The notes under the pieces are model-generated. The model worked only from the letters and a program-made list of their open reading frames with translations. It was not told where the DNA came from and did no database searches. From Agrobacterium tumefaciens (GTDB lineage Bacteria > Pseudomonadota > Alphaproteobacteria > Rhizobiales > Rhizobiaceae): a stretch of 64,000 bases of DNA. Location of the stretch: positions 2,833,501 to 2,897,500 of the forward strand of contig CP048485.1 in assembly GCA_025560025.1 (NCBI GenBank), in the 5' to 3' direction. Made by a program: the position numbers and the translations under genes. Below are positions 38,182 to 47,191 of this stretch, piece after piece. The first letter of the stretch is position 1. Each line of letters opens with the position of its first letter.

Positions 38182-39704
38182 CAAAGGGACTCCAGAAAAG
38201 CCAGCAAAGCCTGCCGGTCGGTTTTTTGCAAGGCGGCAAAGGCGTCGCGCGCTTTTTGCGCTTCGCCGCCGTGCCATAATATCGCTTCCGTCAGGCTGCG
38301 CGCCCGGCCGTCATGCAGGTAAAAACTGTTGCCGTTCACCCGTTGCGTCAGGCCGATACCCCAGAGCGGCTGGGTACGCCATTGCCGCCCGTCTGCTTCG
38401 CCCACCTGCTGGCCGTCGGCAAGCGCCTCTCCCATGTCATGCAGAAGGAAATCCGAATAGGGCCAGATCAGCTGGGAAGAATGCATGGGGTCGCTCGCAT
38501 CGCGACGGGTGACGAATTTCGGCCTATGGCAGGCGGTGCAGCCGGATGTGTAGAAAATCTGCTTTCCCTTGAGGACGGTCGGATCATCGACATTGCGGCG
38601 CTGTGGCACGGCAAGATTCTCGGTGTAGAAGGTCACGAGATCGAGGACAGGGTCCGGCGCTTCCACCGGCCCCAGCCGTGGCTGCACGCCGGTCGGCATG
38701 GCAAGACAGTCCTTCTGGGCATCGGTGCAATCGCCATAGGCGTTCGGCGCGTCCGGTGTAGAGATGCCGATATCGTGGGAAAAGGCGCTGGCGCTTTGAT
38801 CGCGCACACTCGCATTCTGGGCCTTCCAGCCAAACCGGCCAAGCTTGACCTCGCCCGTGCGATGATCCCGCACAAAGGCCGGACGCCCGGAAATGCCGTC
38901 GCCATTTTTGTCATCGGGATCAGCGCCTGCCACAATATCGGCCTCGGCAATCGCCTCGATCAGCCCAAGTCCGAGGGTGGGCATGGCAATGCGGGCCGAA
39001 AGCAACGTGTCGGGGCCGAGGGGACCATATTGCAGCTCGGCCACGGCATAATCGGGCTTGCGCAGCATCACCACTTCGCCATCCAGAAGGCGCACCGGCT
39101 TTTCGGTATAGGTGACGACCGGCTTGCCCTCGGCGGCGAGACCGGGAATGGCGAGGTTCTGCAATTGCCGGCCATAGGTTTCATCGGGAAAATTCAGCAC
39201 CTCATGGCGTGCAATCGCGGCCCGTTCTGCCTCGTTGCGGGCCGGTCGGGCCAGCCGGAGAAACAGGGAGACCGCATCTTCCCCGGCAAGCGGCGGGCGA
39301 CCCCTGCCGTCCTTCACATGGCAGGTCTGGCAGGATCGGGCGTTGTAGAGCGGCCCCAGCCCGTCCGAGGCCTGTGTGGAGGAGGGGGAAGACACCCAGA
39401 GTTTCTGGAACAACGCATTGCCGAGCTTGAAATCCAGTTTCCGCTCGAACGACATGGTGGCGGAAGGATGTGAAAACGCGCGGCTATCGGCCTTGCTGGT
39501 GCTGGTCGTCGCCCCGCCGGACATGGCCTCGAAGGGTTCCGGCCCGGTAAAATCCGTCGCAGGCGCGGTCATGGTCTGGCGGCTGTTCCGGTCTTTCTCG
39601 GTCAGATCGTCCCGCAGCGGTTCGGCAAGCGTCATCGATGCCACAAGGCAGGCTGCCCCGGTGAAGAAGAACGGCTTACGGATCGGCGGCAGTGAAAATC
39701 GCAT
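38181..39704 (-). CDS. Di-heme c-type oxidoreductase-like protein (DUF1111, thiol oxidoreductase annotation)
   Basis: 507 residues from the ATG at 39704. Signal-like N-terminus (MRFSLPPIRKPFFFTGAACL), then two c-type haem motifs: ARSCQTCHVKDG (near residue 112) and GCTACHRPKF (near 393), each with a C-x-x-C-H. DUF1111 proteins are peroxidase-like di-heme proteins. Second gene of the imelysin operon, 41 bases after the first gene, with a strong hairpin (39713-39736) just ahead of the start. The stop overlaps the next start. A redox step coupled to iron handling is plausible but unproven. Confidence 0.88.
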   Translation of the reverse strand: MRFSLPPIRKPFFFTGAACLVASMTLAEPLRDDLTEKDRNSRQTMTAPATDFTGPEPFEAMSGGATTSTSKADSRAFSHPSATMSFERKLDFKLGNALFQKLWVSSPSSTQASDGLGPLYNARSCQTCHVKDGRGRPPLAGEDAVSLFLRLARPARNEAERAAIARHEVLNFPDETYGRQLQNLAIPGLAAEGKPVVTYTEKPVRLLDGEVVMLRKPDYAVAELQYGPLGPDTLLSARIAMPTLGLGLIEAIAEADIVAGADPDDKNGDGISGRPAFVRDHRTGEVKLGRFGWKAQNASVRDQSASAFSHDIGISTPDAPNAYGDCTDAQKDCLAMPTGVQPRLGPVEAPDPVLDLVTFYTENLAVPQRRNVDDPTVLKGKQIFYTSGCTACHRPKFVTRRDASDPMHSSQLIWPYSDFLLHDMGEALADGQQVGEADGRQWRTQPLWGIGLTQRVNGNSFYLHDGRARSLTEAILWHGGEAQKARDAFAALQKTDRQALLAFLESL

Positions 39705-39712
39705 GGGCGTAA

Positions 39713-39736
39713 CGGGCCGCAGCAATCTGCGGCCCG
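39713..39736 (-). promoter_or_regulatory. Intra-operon hairpin between imelysin and di-heme gene
   Basis: CGGGCCGCAG-CAAT-CTGCGGCCCG is a perfect 10-base stem with a 4-base loop, ending 9 bases before the di-heme start codon and starting 10 bases after the imelysin stop. It covers the normal ribosome site zone and could cut expression of the distal genes. Confidence 0.7.
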
Positions 39737-39745
39737 CCTTGGCAC

Positions 39746-41023
39746 TTACTTGGAGACGGCGCTCGGATTGTCGAGGCTGTCGGATCCTTCAAGCTCGATC
39801 TTGCCGAGATCAAGCGCGGCGATGACACGCTCGACGGTCTTCGTCTGGTCGATCAAGCCGTCAATGGCCGCCTGCACCACGGCGTTGCCTTCCTTGTTGC
39901 CTTCACCGATCATCTGGTCATAGGCCTCGACGGTCTGGGCGCGCTTTTCCATCGCATGCATGGCGTCGAGCGTCTTGTTCAGCTTCGCCGTCATCTCGTC
40001 GTTCAGCGCCTTGTCCTTGGCGCCCACAAGTTCCGCCAGCGAGGCACCGGTCATCTTCGTGCCGTCCACACGGGTATAGTTGCCTGTATAGGCCGAAGCG
40101 ATGCCGATGGCGTCGTTGAGATGCGAATTATAGGTGTTGTCCGAGAAGCAATCATGCTCCTCTTCCGGGTCGTGCAGCAGAAGGCCAAGCTTCATGCGCT
40201 CTCCCGCCAACTCACCATAAGAGAGCGAGCCCATGCCGGTGAGAATGGCGGTGAGGCCGGCTTTCGGATCGGCTTCCACCGCCTTCGTGGCTTCACCCTC
40301 CGGCGCCCAGGCATCCACCATCTCCTGAAGATCCTTGATCAGCAGGGTGGAGGCGGATTTCAGGTAATCGGCGCGGCGGTCGCAATTGCCGTTCGTGCAT
40401 TTCGCCTTGTCATAGTCGGTATAGGGGCGGTTGCCCGCGCCGGGTCCGGTGCCGTTCAGGTCCTGGCCCCAGAGCAGGAATTCGATGGCATGGTAACCGG
40501 TGGTCACATTGGCTTCGACATCGCCCGCCTCGTGAAGGCTTTCGATCAGCTCCGGGGTGATCTTCGAGGCATCGACCTCTTCACCGCTGATCTTGATCTT
40601 CGGATTGGCGATGATATTGGCGACATAAAGCTCGTTCTCGTCGCTTTCCGTGCCATAGGAACTGTCGACATAATCGATCAGACCCTCATCCAACGGCCAG
40701 GCGTTCACCTTGCCCTCCCAATCGTCAACGATCGGGTTGCCGAAACGATAGACTTCCGACTGCTGGTAGGGAACACGCGCCTTGATCCACGCTTCGCGGG
40801 CGGCCTTCAGGGTTGCTTCGCTCGGCGTTGCGATAAGCGCATCGATCGCCTTGTCCAGCGCCTTCGCCGTGGTGAGCGAATCCTCGTATTTCGCGTGCGC
40901 GACATCGGCATAATGCTTGATCACGGCGGCGGCGTCGGTCGCGGCCTGTGCGGGAAGCGCGGTGAAAGCCGCCGATGCGGCAAGAAGCGCAAAAGACGCG
41001 CTGAGAATGGTTTTGCGGATCAT
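39746..41023 (-). CDS. Imelysin-family periplasmic protein (EfeO/IrpA-like)
   Basis: 425 residues from the ATG at 41023, which has AAGGAGA 7 bases ahead. Signal peptide (MIRKTILSASFALLAASAAF, cleaved near PAQAATD). The imelysin signature is intact: TTGYHAIEFLLWGQD carries G-x-H-x-x-E (near residue 150). A Cys pair in KCTNGNCDRR and a PEEEHDCFSDNT acidic stretch follow. Imelysins bind iron or other metal in the periplasm. First gene of the operon; the next gene begins 41 bases later behind a hairpin. A 42-base palindrome 69 bases upstream of the start is the probable operator. Confidence 0.92.
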   Translation of the reverse strand: MIRKTILSASFALLAASAAFTALPAQAATDAAAVIKHYADVAHAKYEDSLTTAKALDKAIDALIATPSEATLKAAREAWIKARVPYQQSEVYRFGNPIVDDWEGKVNAWPLDEGLIDYVDSSYGTESDENELYVANIIANPKIKISGEEVDASKITPELIESLHEAGDVEANVTTGYHAIEFLLWGQDLNGTGPGAGNRPYTDYDKAKCTNGNCDRRADYLKSASTLLIKDLQEMVDAWAPEGEATKAVEADPKAGLTAILTGMGSLSYGELAGERMKLGLLLHDPEEEHDCFSDNTYNSHLNDAIGIASAYTGNYTRVDGTKMTGASLAELVGAKDKALNDEMTAKLNKTLDAMHAMEKRAQTVEAYDQMIGEGNKEGNAVVQAAIDGLIDQTKTVERVIAALDLGKIELEGSDSLDNPSAVSK

Positions 41024-41091
41024 GATCCCTCTCCTTGGGCAGGCATGAAAAGACTTCACGCTGCGGCAAGCGAGTTCTGACCCAATCACAA

Positions 41092-41133
41092 ACTTGTGTC
41101 AAACATTCTAGTTTAGAATGTTTTGAAACAAGT
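41092..41133. promoter_or_regulatory. Long palindromic operator of the imelysin operon
   Basis: ACTTGTGTCAAACATTCTA (41092-41110), a GTT centre and the near-complementary TAGAATGTTTTGAAACAAGT (41114-41133) make a 42-base inverted repeat with one mismatch and one bulge. The core TTCTA-GTT-TAGAA is not the ICE sequence but has similar size and base content. It lies 69-110 bases ahead of the first imelysin start and is the only strong motif in that gap. Binding by an iron regulator (Irr, RirA or Fur/Mur) is inferred. Confidence 0.65.
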
Positions 41134-41178
41134 TTGATCAGCATTTTCCAAGTAAAATCGCTGCGTGCAAATCCGGTT

Positions 41179-42468
41179 TTATGCTTTGCGTTTCATCAAG
41201 CAGAAGAAGAAACCGTCCGTATCTGTGGTTGCAGGCGTCAGCGTCACTGTCTGTCCGTCGGAGGAATGCGGTTTTCTGGCATTGTCGCCGAAAGTCGTCT
41301 GCCAGCGTTGCAACGCGGAACTGATGGAGAATTCCGCATTTTCCTCGCAGAAGCGCCTGACCTGCTGTTCGTTTTCTTCAGGCAAAACGGAACAGGTCAC
41401 ATAAAGCAGTTCACCGCCCGGGCGCACGAAACCCTTTGCCTGCGAAAGCGCTTCGCCCTGCTGCTGCACGCGCTCTTCAAGATTGCGCGCGGTCAGCCGC
41501 CATTTGGTGTCGGGGCGTCGGCGCCATGTTCCCGTGCCGGTGCAGGGCGCATCCACCAGGACGCGGTCGAATTTCTCATGGAAGGGGACTAACCCGGCTG
41601 CGCGGTCATGAACCTGGACATTGCGTGTGCCGGCCCGCTTCAGCCGCTCGATGATTGGTGCGAGACGCTTGCGGTCGGCATCGAAGGCGTGAACCTGGCC
41701 CTTATTGTTCATGCTGGCCGCCATGGCCAGCGTCTTGCCGCCGCCGCCCGCGCAATAATCGAGGACCTGTTCGCCCTCATGGGCGCCGGCGAGATCGGCG
41801 ACGATCTGCGATCCCTCGTCCTGCACTTCGAACCAGCCCTTCTGGAAGGACAGTTCGGCGGTCACATTCGGCAGGCGGGAAGGACCCTCACCGGCGGGGA
41901 TGCGTACACCCTGCCGGGCGATATGTGTGGCTTCCGCGCCGCTTTCCTCAAGCGCCTTCAGCACCTTGTCGCGGGTTGCCTTCAGCGTGTTGGCGCGCAG
42001 ATCGAGTGTCGGTCGCTCGTTCAGCGCCTGCGCCTCGGCGAGCCAGCCCTCTCCGAATGCCGCCTCAAAGGAAGGCTGCACCCATTCGGGGATGTCGCCC
42101 TGAATATGGGCTGGTGCATCGGCTAGTGAGCGGGAGAGAAAGGCTTGCTGCCTCTGTTCGTCGGGCGCGGCGGGGGCGAATTTATCGCCATCAAATTCCG
42201 CCGCCAGTTCCGAAAAGCTTTTGCCCCATTGGCGCAGCAGCACGGCATAACCAAGCGAGGCGGCGCTATCGTCATCCATCAGCCAGGCGTGCGACAGTTT
42301 CATGCGCAGCGCGTCATAGACGATGTTGCCGATTGCCGCCCTGTCGCCGGAACCGGCGAAACGATGGGCAAGGCCCCAATCTTTCAGAGCATCGGCGACG
42401 GGGCGCCTGCGTCCCTCAATATCCGCCAATACTTCGATTGCTCCGGCCAAACGCCCGCCTAAACGCAT
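41179..42468 (-). CDS. RsmB/NOL1/NOP2/Sun-family rRNA cytosine-C5 methyltransferase
   Basis: 429 residues. C-terminal catalytic part with SAM motif VLDYCAGGGGKTLAM (near residue 242), the catalytic Cys in VLVDAPCTGTGTWRR (near residue 313) and a second Cys in LLYVTCSVLPEENEQQ (near 362). It methylates cytosines in rRNA or tRNA. The N-terminal ~150 residues resemble the NusB-like portion of RsmB but are truncated and divergent. Upstream of the imelysin operon on the same strand, 156 bases away. Confidence 0.91.
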   Translation of the reverse strand: MRLGGRLAGAIEVLADIEGRRRPVADALKDWGLAHRFAGSGDRAAIGNIVYDALRMKLSHAWLMDDDSAASLGYAVLLRQWGKSFSELAAEFDGDKFAPAAPDEQRQQAFLSRSLADAPAHIQGDIPEWVQPSFEAAFGEGWLAEAQALNERPTLDLRANTLKATRDKVLKALEESGAEATHIARQGVRIPAGEGPSRLPNVTAELSFQKGWFEVQDEGSQIVADLAGAHEGEQVLDYCAGGGGKTLAMAASMNNKGQVHAFDADRKRLAPIIERLKRAGTRNVQVHDRAAGLVPFHEKFDRVLVDAPCTGTGTWRRRPDTKWRLTARNLEERVQQQGEALSQAKGFVRPGGELLYVTCSVLPEENEQQVRRFCEENAEFSISSALQRWQTTFGDNARKPHSSDGQTVTLTPATTDTDGFFFCLMKRKA

Positions 42469-42528
42469 TGTCTACCTCATCTTGCTGATAAGCCGGTTGG
42501 TAGACGCGAATGGCGGCAAGGGCAAGGC

Positions 42529-42897
42529 TCAATCGGCTTTGACGATCTCGTAGCAGACCTTGGCGGTGCCGGAGCTGATCATGCCGATGTTCTTGGCGGC
42601 TGCCTTGGAGAGATCGAGAACGCGGCCCTTGATGAACGGACCGCGATCGTTGATGCGCACCACCACGGCCTTGCCGTTGCGGGCATTCGTCACCTTGACC
42701 TTGGTGCCGAACCGCAGCGAGCGGTGGGCGGCGGTCAGGTTGGCGGCGTTCATGCGCTCGCCAGAAGCAGTCTTGGAGGTCAACGCATACCACGATGCGC
42801 CTCCACAACCATTTGCCGCATTCGCCTGAAGAGGCGCGATGATGGAACAGGCGGCTATAGTTGCAGCGGTGAAAGTTATACGACGGATATTCAACAA
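42529..42897 (-). CDS. rlpA: RlpA-like double-psi beta-barrel protein, short form
   Basis: 122 residues with a signal peptide ([20 protein letters not shown], cleaved near residue 27). The DPBB domain is complete: [40 protein letters not shown] and [20 protein letters not shown] with the catalytic-type Asp. RlpA proteins cleave denuded septal peptidoglycan; this member lacks the SPOR domain, as do many short alphaproteobacterial versions. The upstream gap of 427 bases is unusually A+T-rich. Confidence 0.88.
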   Translation of the reverse strand: MLNIRRITFTAATIAACSIIAPLQANAANGCGGASWYALTSKTASGERMNAANLTAAHRSLRFGTKVKVTNARNGKAVVVRINDRGPFIKGRVLDLSKAAAKNIGMISSGTAKVCYEIVKAD

Positions 42898-43324
42898 ACT
42901 GTGCTTCCCTGAAAACCGGCCCCGCGCCGGTTGTTTGTGCCCTTGCTAAACGGCCATTTGCTGGCCTGAACGCCTTTTGATGCGAGATTGTAGGGCGAGG
43001 GAAAAATGGCGAAAAAAAGCTGAGCTCAAATCACGAACTGTTACAGTCTGTAATATTTGTGATCATTAGCCGGAAAGGCGCCTCCGGGCCCCTATTGTCA
43101 CAATTCGGAAAAAATAATGCAGAATCAAGGCTCAATGGAAATGCTATTGCAAGTCACTGCTTCGCGAATCCACTTCACGAAATGTCACTGAAATATTTTT
43201 CTAATGACTATGATTTTAGCGATTTTTGTTTGGTTAATAAAATCCTAATTGACTGAAATGCGACGAAAACCATCCGCAAAAGTGGGTTTGGAAGGATTTT
43301 TCATCGCTTTCCATGGGAGGATTT
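42898..43324. other. Gene-free A+T-rich intergenic stretch
   Basis: 427 bases between rlpA and the epimerase gene, clearly richer in A+T than elsewhere in the window. A potential 65-codon plus-strand ORF (43059-43256) has no ribosome site and no recognisable protein, so I do not call it. A small RNA or a remnant of acquired DNA is possible. It presumably carries the rlpA promoter. Nothing else identified. Confidence 0.6.
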
Positions 43325-44197
43325 TCAGCCCCGCCAGAGGCCGTTTTTCCACAATTGGGCCAGCGACATTTTGTAGTCCGGGAAGCCGAAATCAAAGCCA
43401 AGGCGTCTGATCCTGGCGTTGGAAACGCGTTTGTTCTCGCCATAAAAGGAGCGGGCCATGGGCGTCAGATCGGCGGTCTCGAATGGCTGTTCAGGCGGCG
43501 GTTCAATGCCCATTAGCGTGGCGGCATAGCTCACCACGTCCTGCGGCGGGCCGGGTTCGTCATCCGTCACGTTGAAGACGCCGCGTTGGTTTCCCTGTGC
43601 CAGGAAAGCCAGGGCCGCGCCGATATCCTCGACCCGGATGCGATTGAACACCTGATCCTTCTTCACCAGTCTTCGCGCCGTTCCCTTTTCGAAATTCATG
43701 AAGGCATTGCGTCCGGGACCGTAGATTCCGGAAAGACGCAGGATGGCAAGCGGCACATCCGCCCTTTGAGCGGCTGTAGCCCAAGCGGTCTCAGCGGCAA
43801 CCCGTTCCACGGACCGGGCGGAAACCGGGCGGCAGGGCGTATCCTCATCTACCCAGGCGCCGTCATGGTCGCCATAAACGCCGACGGTGGAAAGATAGGC
43901 CAGCCATTTCAGATTGGGTAGCAGCCTTTTCAGATCATCGCCAAGCAGTGCAAGCAGAGGGTCGCCTTCCTTGCCCGGTGCAATGGATTGCACCAGATGT
44001 GTGACATTACCCATGGAAGTGATGAGCTCGTCATTGAGATGCGCACCGTCAAACAGGAAGGGCGTCATGCCTGCGGCGGTCAGGCTTGAGAATTTGTCTT
44101 CGCTGCGCGTGGTACCGGCAATGGTCGCGGCTTCGGTTTTCAGCGCGTTTGAGATGGCCTTGCCTGAATATCCCGCGCCGAAAATCATCACATGCAT
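43325..44197 (-). CDS. NAD(P)-dependent epimerase/dehydratase-like SDR (YeeZ-type)
   Basis: 290 residues. Extended SDR with N-terminal cofactor motif MHVMIFGAGYSGKAISNAL (G-x-x-G-x-x-x-G/A-like), a YLSTVGVYGDHDG active-site region and an ILRLSGIYGPGRNA segment. The YeeZ-like group is cytoplasmic with unknown substrate. It lies 3 bases downstream of queG on the same strand and is probably co-transcribed with it. Confidence 0.88.
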   Translation of the reverse strand: MHVMIFGAGYSGKAISNALKTEAATIAGTTRSEDKFSSLTAAGMTPFLFDGAHLNDELITSMGNVTHLVQSIAPGKEGDPLLALLGDDLKRLLPNLKWLAYLSTVGVYGDHDGAWVDEDTPCRPVSARSVERVAAETAWATAAQRADVPLAILRLSGIYGPGRNAFMNFEKGTARRLVKKDQVFNRIRVEDIGAALAFLAQGNQRGVFNVTDDEPGPPQDVVSYAATLMGIEPPPEQPFETADLTPMARSFYGENKRVSNARIRRLGFDFGFPDYKMSLAQLWKNGLWRG

Positions 44198-44200
44198 GGT

Positions 44201-45384
44201 TCACGCCTCTGCCAGTTGCCATTCCATTTCCGCTTCCGGATCAGTCTCCGGTGCGCGTGTGGCAGAGTATGTACGGAATTCCTCCCTGTCCATAAGCCGC
44301 GACAGGGCCCATGCGGCCATGCCGCGCACCTCCGGCGAAGGATCTCTCTCGGCGAGCGTCTTGCATTGCTCGAGGAATTGCCGGTCGTGGGAGTTTCCCG
44401 CCGCGATCAGGACATTGCGAATAAAACGGTTGCGGCCGATACGCTTGACGGGCGAGCCGCTGAAGAAGCTGCGGAAGGCGGCATCGTCAAGCGTCAGGAG
44501 GAAGGCGATGGAGGGTTCCTTTAAATCCTCACGCGCCTGCAACTTCATCTCGGAGGCGCTGGCCGCGAACTTGTTCCAGGGACAGGCGGCAAGGCAATCG
44601 TCGCAGCCATAGATGCGGTTACCGATCATAGGGCGGAATTCGTGCGGGATCGGCCCCTTGTGCTCGATGGTGAGGTAGGAAATGCAGCGGCGAGCGTCCA
44701 ATTGATAGGGGGCGGGAAAGGCAGCCGTCGGACAGACGTCCAGACAGGCACGGCAGGAACCGCAATGATCCTTCTCGGCCTCATCCAGACAGAGTTCGGC
44801 GGTGGTGAACATGCTGCCGAGAAACAGCCAGGAGCCATGGGTGCGGCTCACCAGATTGGTGTGTTTGCCCTGCCATCCGAGACCGGCTGCTGCGGCAAGC
44901 GGCTTTTCCATGACAGGGGCAGTGTCGACGAAGACCTTCACATCCTCGCCGGCGCGCGCTGCAAACCGGGTGGCGATTTCCTTCAGCCGCCCCTTGATAA
45001 CGTCATGATAATCACGATTGCGGGCATAGACCGAAATGGCGGCCTTGTCCGGTTTCGAAAGTACGCCGCGTGGGTCTTCCTCGGGACCATAGTTCAGCCC
45101 GAACATGACGATGGAGCGCACGTCACCCCACAGCGTTTTCGGCTCTGCCCGGCGGGCCTCGGTCTCTTCCATCCACGCCATCGTGCCGTGGTAGCCCTTG
45201 TCGAGAAACTGCCTCAGCCGTTCCGGCGCGAGCGGAATGCTGTCGGGCGCCGTGATGCGGCAGAGATCAAAGCCAAGCGAAAGCGCCTCCTGACGAATGA
45301 AATCCGTCAGTTTGCGTGCGCGTATCCGCTGCTTGTCGCTGGCGACGTCGATAGCCGTTTCTCCCGCAGGTTATTCTGCGACAT
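44201..45384 (-). CDS. queG: Epoxyqueuosine reductase, with an apparently frameshifted start
   Basis: QueG reduces epoxyqueuosine to queuosine in tRNA wobble positions. From 45370 downward the frame reads [19 protein letters not shown] and continues through the cobalamin domain to two ferredoxin-type 4Fe-4S clusters ([28 protein letters not shown]) and a C-terminal HEAT repeat. The frame opens after a stop at 45373 with no ATG, GTG or TTG for 63 codons; the first ATG (45181) is inside the conserved domain. An ATG at 45384 starts MSQNNLREK in another frame, which one extra A in the A run at 45358-45360 would join to this one. Sequencing error, or a real lesion; enzyme core otherwise intact. 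Confidence 0.85.
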
Positions 45385-45430
45385 ATATATGCCTGGTGCG
45401 CGCCGCAGCAAATAACCGGAAGACCGGAAC

Positions 45431-46123
45431 CTAGAAATCCAGATCGGCGTAGTGGGAGGAGGGGGCAAGGCGCGGAATGCGCTCGCTCAGGAACGGCCGG
45501 AAGGACGGCCGCGATTTCAGCCGCTGGTACCATTCCTTGGCGATGGGTGCTTCAAGCCAGTTGATTTCACCGAGATAGTCCAGCACCGAAACGCCGGCGG
45601 CGGCGGCAAGATCGGCATAGCTCAGCCGGTCGCCGGCAAGCCAGGTGCGCGAGCCCGCCAACCATTCCAGATATTTGATGTGCTGGCGGATGTTGTTGCG
45701 GGCGGTGCGTAAAAGCTTGGAGTCCGGCGGCCCGCCACCCTGTGCGGCCGTCATCTGCAATTTATAGACACGCTCCCGCACCAGCGGCCGGGTCACGTCA
45801 TTTTCCATCTTCTGCAGGAACCATTCCGTCAGGCGGCGGATTTCCGCGCGCTGAAACGGGTCTTCCGCCAGCAACCGCCTGTCGCGCTTCAAGACCCCGT
45901 GCGTCTCGTCGAGAAACTCGGCAAGCACGTAAGGCCCACTGAGCGATCGCATATTATCATCAAGATAGACCGGAAGGGTGCCGGCCGGATTGAGCGCCAG
46001 AAACTCCCGCCGTCTTTCCCACGGCTGCTCCTCGACGAGATCGGTCTGGAACCCGTATTCCGAAAGGATCAGACGAACGAACCGGGATGCGGTCGACATC
46101 GGAGAATGATAGAGAGTTGGCAT
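45431..46123 (-). CDS. fzlA: GST-family protein, probable FzlA division protein
   Basis: 230 residues. Glutathione S-transferase fold: thioredoxin-like N-domain (MPTLYHSPMSTASRFVRLIL, NPAGTLPVYLDD) and all-helical C-domain (WLAGDRLSYADLAAAAGVSV). The EEQPWERRREFLALNPAG stretch and the extended tail ending HYADLDF are what I remember of FzlA, the FtsZ-binding GST-like protein that promotes constriction in alphaproteobacteria. I assign it with moderate certainty; a generic GST is the alternative. It precedes queG on the same strand with about 47 bases between. Confidence 0.75.
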   Translation of the reverse strand: MPTLYHSPMSTASRFVRLILSEYGFQTDLVEEQPWERRREFLALNPAGTLPVYLDDNMRSLSGPYVLAEFLDETHGVLKRDRRLLAEDPFQRAEIRRLTEWFLQKMENDVTRPLVRERVYKLQMTAAQGGGPPDSKLLRTARNNIRQHIKYLEWLAGSRTWLAGDRLSYADLAAAAGVSVLDYLGEINWLEAPIAKEWYQRLKSRPSFRPFLSERIPRLAPSSHYADLDF

Positions 46124-46281
46124 CGGTACTCAATTTTTACGATTGGTTGTCATGATCGGCATTTGCCGGAAAACTTTTTCAGTTTCGCTTCATCAAGACG
46201 CTATAAGAGCTTGGCTACTTTAAAACAAGTTTAACGCAATTGCTTTCCATTGCCGCTTTCCCCTGAAAAAAAGGATACCTC

Positions 46282-47088
46282 ATGGGTGACCAATCGATCA
46301 TCAGCGCGCTTCTGCTGGGCATTATCGAGGGTCTGACGGAGTTCATTCCCGTTTCCTCAACGGCGCATGTGCTGCTGGCCGGCCATTTCCTTGGCTTCAA
46401 ATCGCCGGGCAACACCTTTGCCGTCCTCATCCAGCTCGGCGCGATCCTTGCCATCCTTCTTGTGTATTTTCAAAAACTTGTGTCGATCGCGCTCGCTTTG
46501 CCGACAAGTGCCAAGGCGCGCCGTTTCGTGCTGGCCGTCGCTCTCGCCTTCCTGCCGGCAGCGGTTATCGGGGCGCTGGCGCATGATTTCATCAAGACCG
46601 TGCTGTTCGAAACGCCGATGCTCATCTGCGTCGTCCTGATTATCGGCGGCGTCATATTGCTCGCGGTGGACCGGATGCCGCTGAAACCGAAATATACCGA
46701 CATCATGGACTATCCGCCGTCGCTTGCCTTCAAGATCGGCCTCTTCCAGTGCCTTGCCATGATTCCCGGCACGTCCCGGTCCGGGGCCACGATCGTCGGA
46801 TCGCTGCTGATGGGCACCGACAAGCGTTCCGCCGCCGAATTTTCGTTCTTTCTGGCGATGCCGACCATGCTCGGCGCTTTTACTCTCGATCTCTACAAGA
46901 ACCGCGACGCGCTGAGTTTCGATGATGGCGCGCTGATTGCCGTCGGCTTCATCGCCGCATTCGTCTCCGGCCTCTTCGTCGTTCGCTCGTTGCTGGACTT
47001 CGTCTCGCGACGGGGTTTTGCGCCTTTTGCCTGGTGGCGCATCGTCATCGGTTCGCTCGGCCTGATAGCACTTCTGATCTTTGGTTGA
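46282..47088 (+). CDS. uppP: Undecaprenyl-diphosphatase (UppP/BacA)
   Basis: 268 residues, eight membrane helices. UppP signatures: [20 protein letters not shown] (near residues 12-31) and [20 protein letters not shown] (near 153-172), which hold the catalytic Glu and Arg/Ser residues. Recycles the lipid carrier for peptidoglycan and lipopolysaccharide synthesis in the inner membrane. Divergent from the FzlA-like gene. It ends with a strong terminator after about 50 bases. Confidence 0.97.
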   Translation: MGDQSIISALLLGIIEGLTEFIPVSSTAHVLLAGHFLGFKSPGNTFAVLIQLGAILAILLVYFQKLVSIALALPTSAKARRFVLAVALAFLPAAVIGALAHDFIKTVLFETPMLICVVLIIGGVILLAVDRMPLKPKYTDIMDYPPSLAFKIGLFQCLAMIPGTSRSGATIVGSLLMGTDKRSAAEFSFFLAMPTMLGAFTLDLYKNRDALSFDDGALIAVGFIAAFVSGLFVVRSLLDFVSRRGFAPFAWWRIVIGSLGLIALLIFG

Positions 47089-47136
47089 GCCGATTTTAGA
47101 AATAGCCGGCCATTTTGAATGGCCGGACTGAAAACG

Positions 47137-47170
47137 AAAAAGCGCCCCGGAGAACCGGAGGCGCTTTTTC
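47137..47170 (+). terminator. Terminator of uppP
   Basis: AAAAAGCGCC-CCGG-AGAA-CCGG-A-GGCGCTTTTT gives a strong stem with a T run on the plus strand and A run ahead, so it also works for the small convergent gene. A separate perfect hairpin CCGGCCATT-TTG-AATGGCCGG (47106-47126) lies just before it. Confidence 0.88.
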
Positions 47171-47191
47171 TTTGAAACTCTCAAAGGCCGA

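Noticed and set aside
43059..43256. 65-codon plus-strand ORF in the A+T-rich gap before rlpA
   Set aside because: No ribosome site, no signal or domain, and chance ORFs are expected in such sequence.
47106..47126. Perfect hairpin after uppP as a separate terminator
   Set aside because: No T run follows it; the adjacent hairpin at 47137-47170 has one and is the better terminator.
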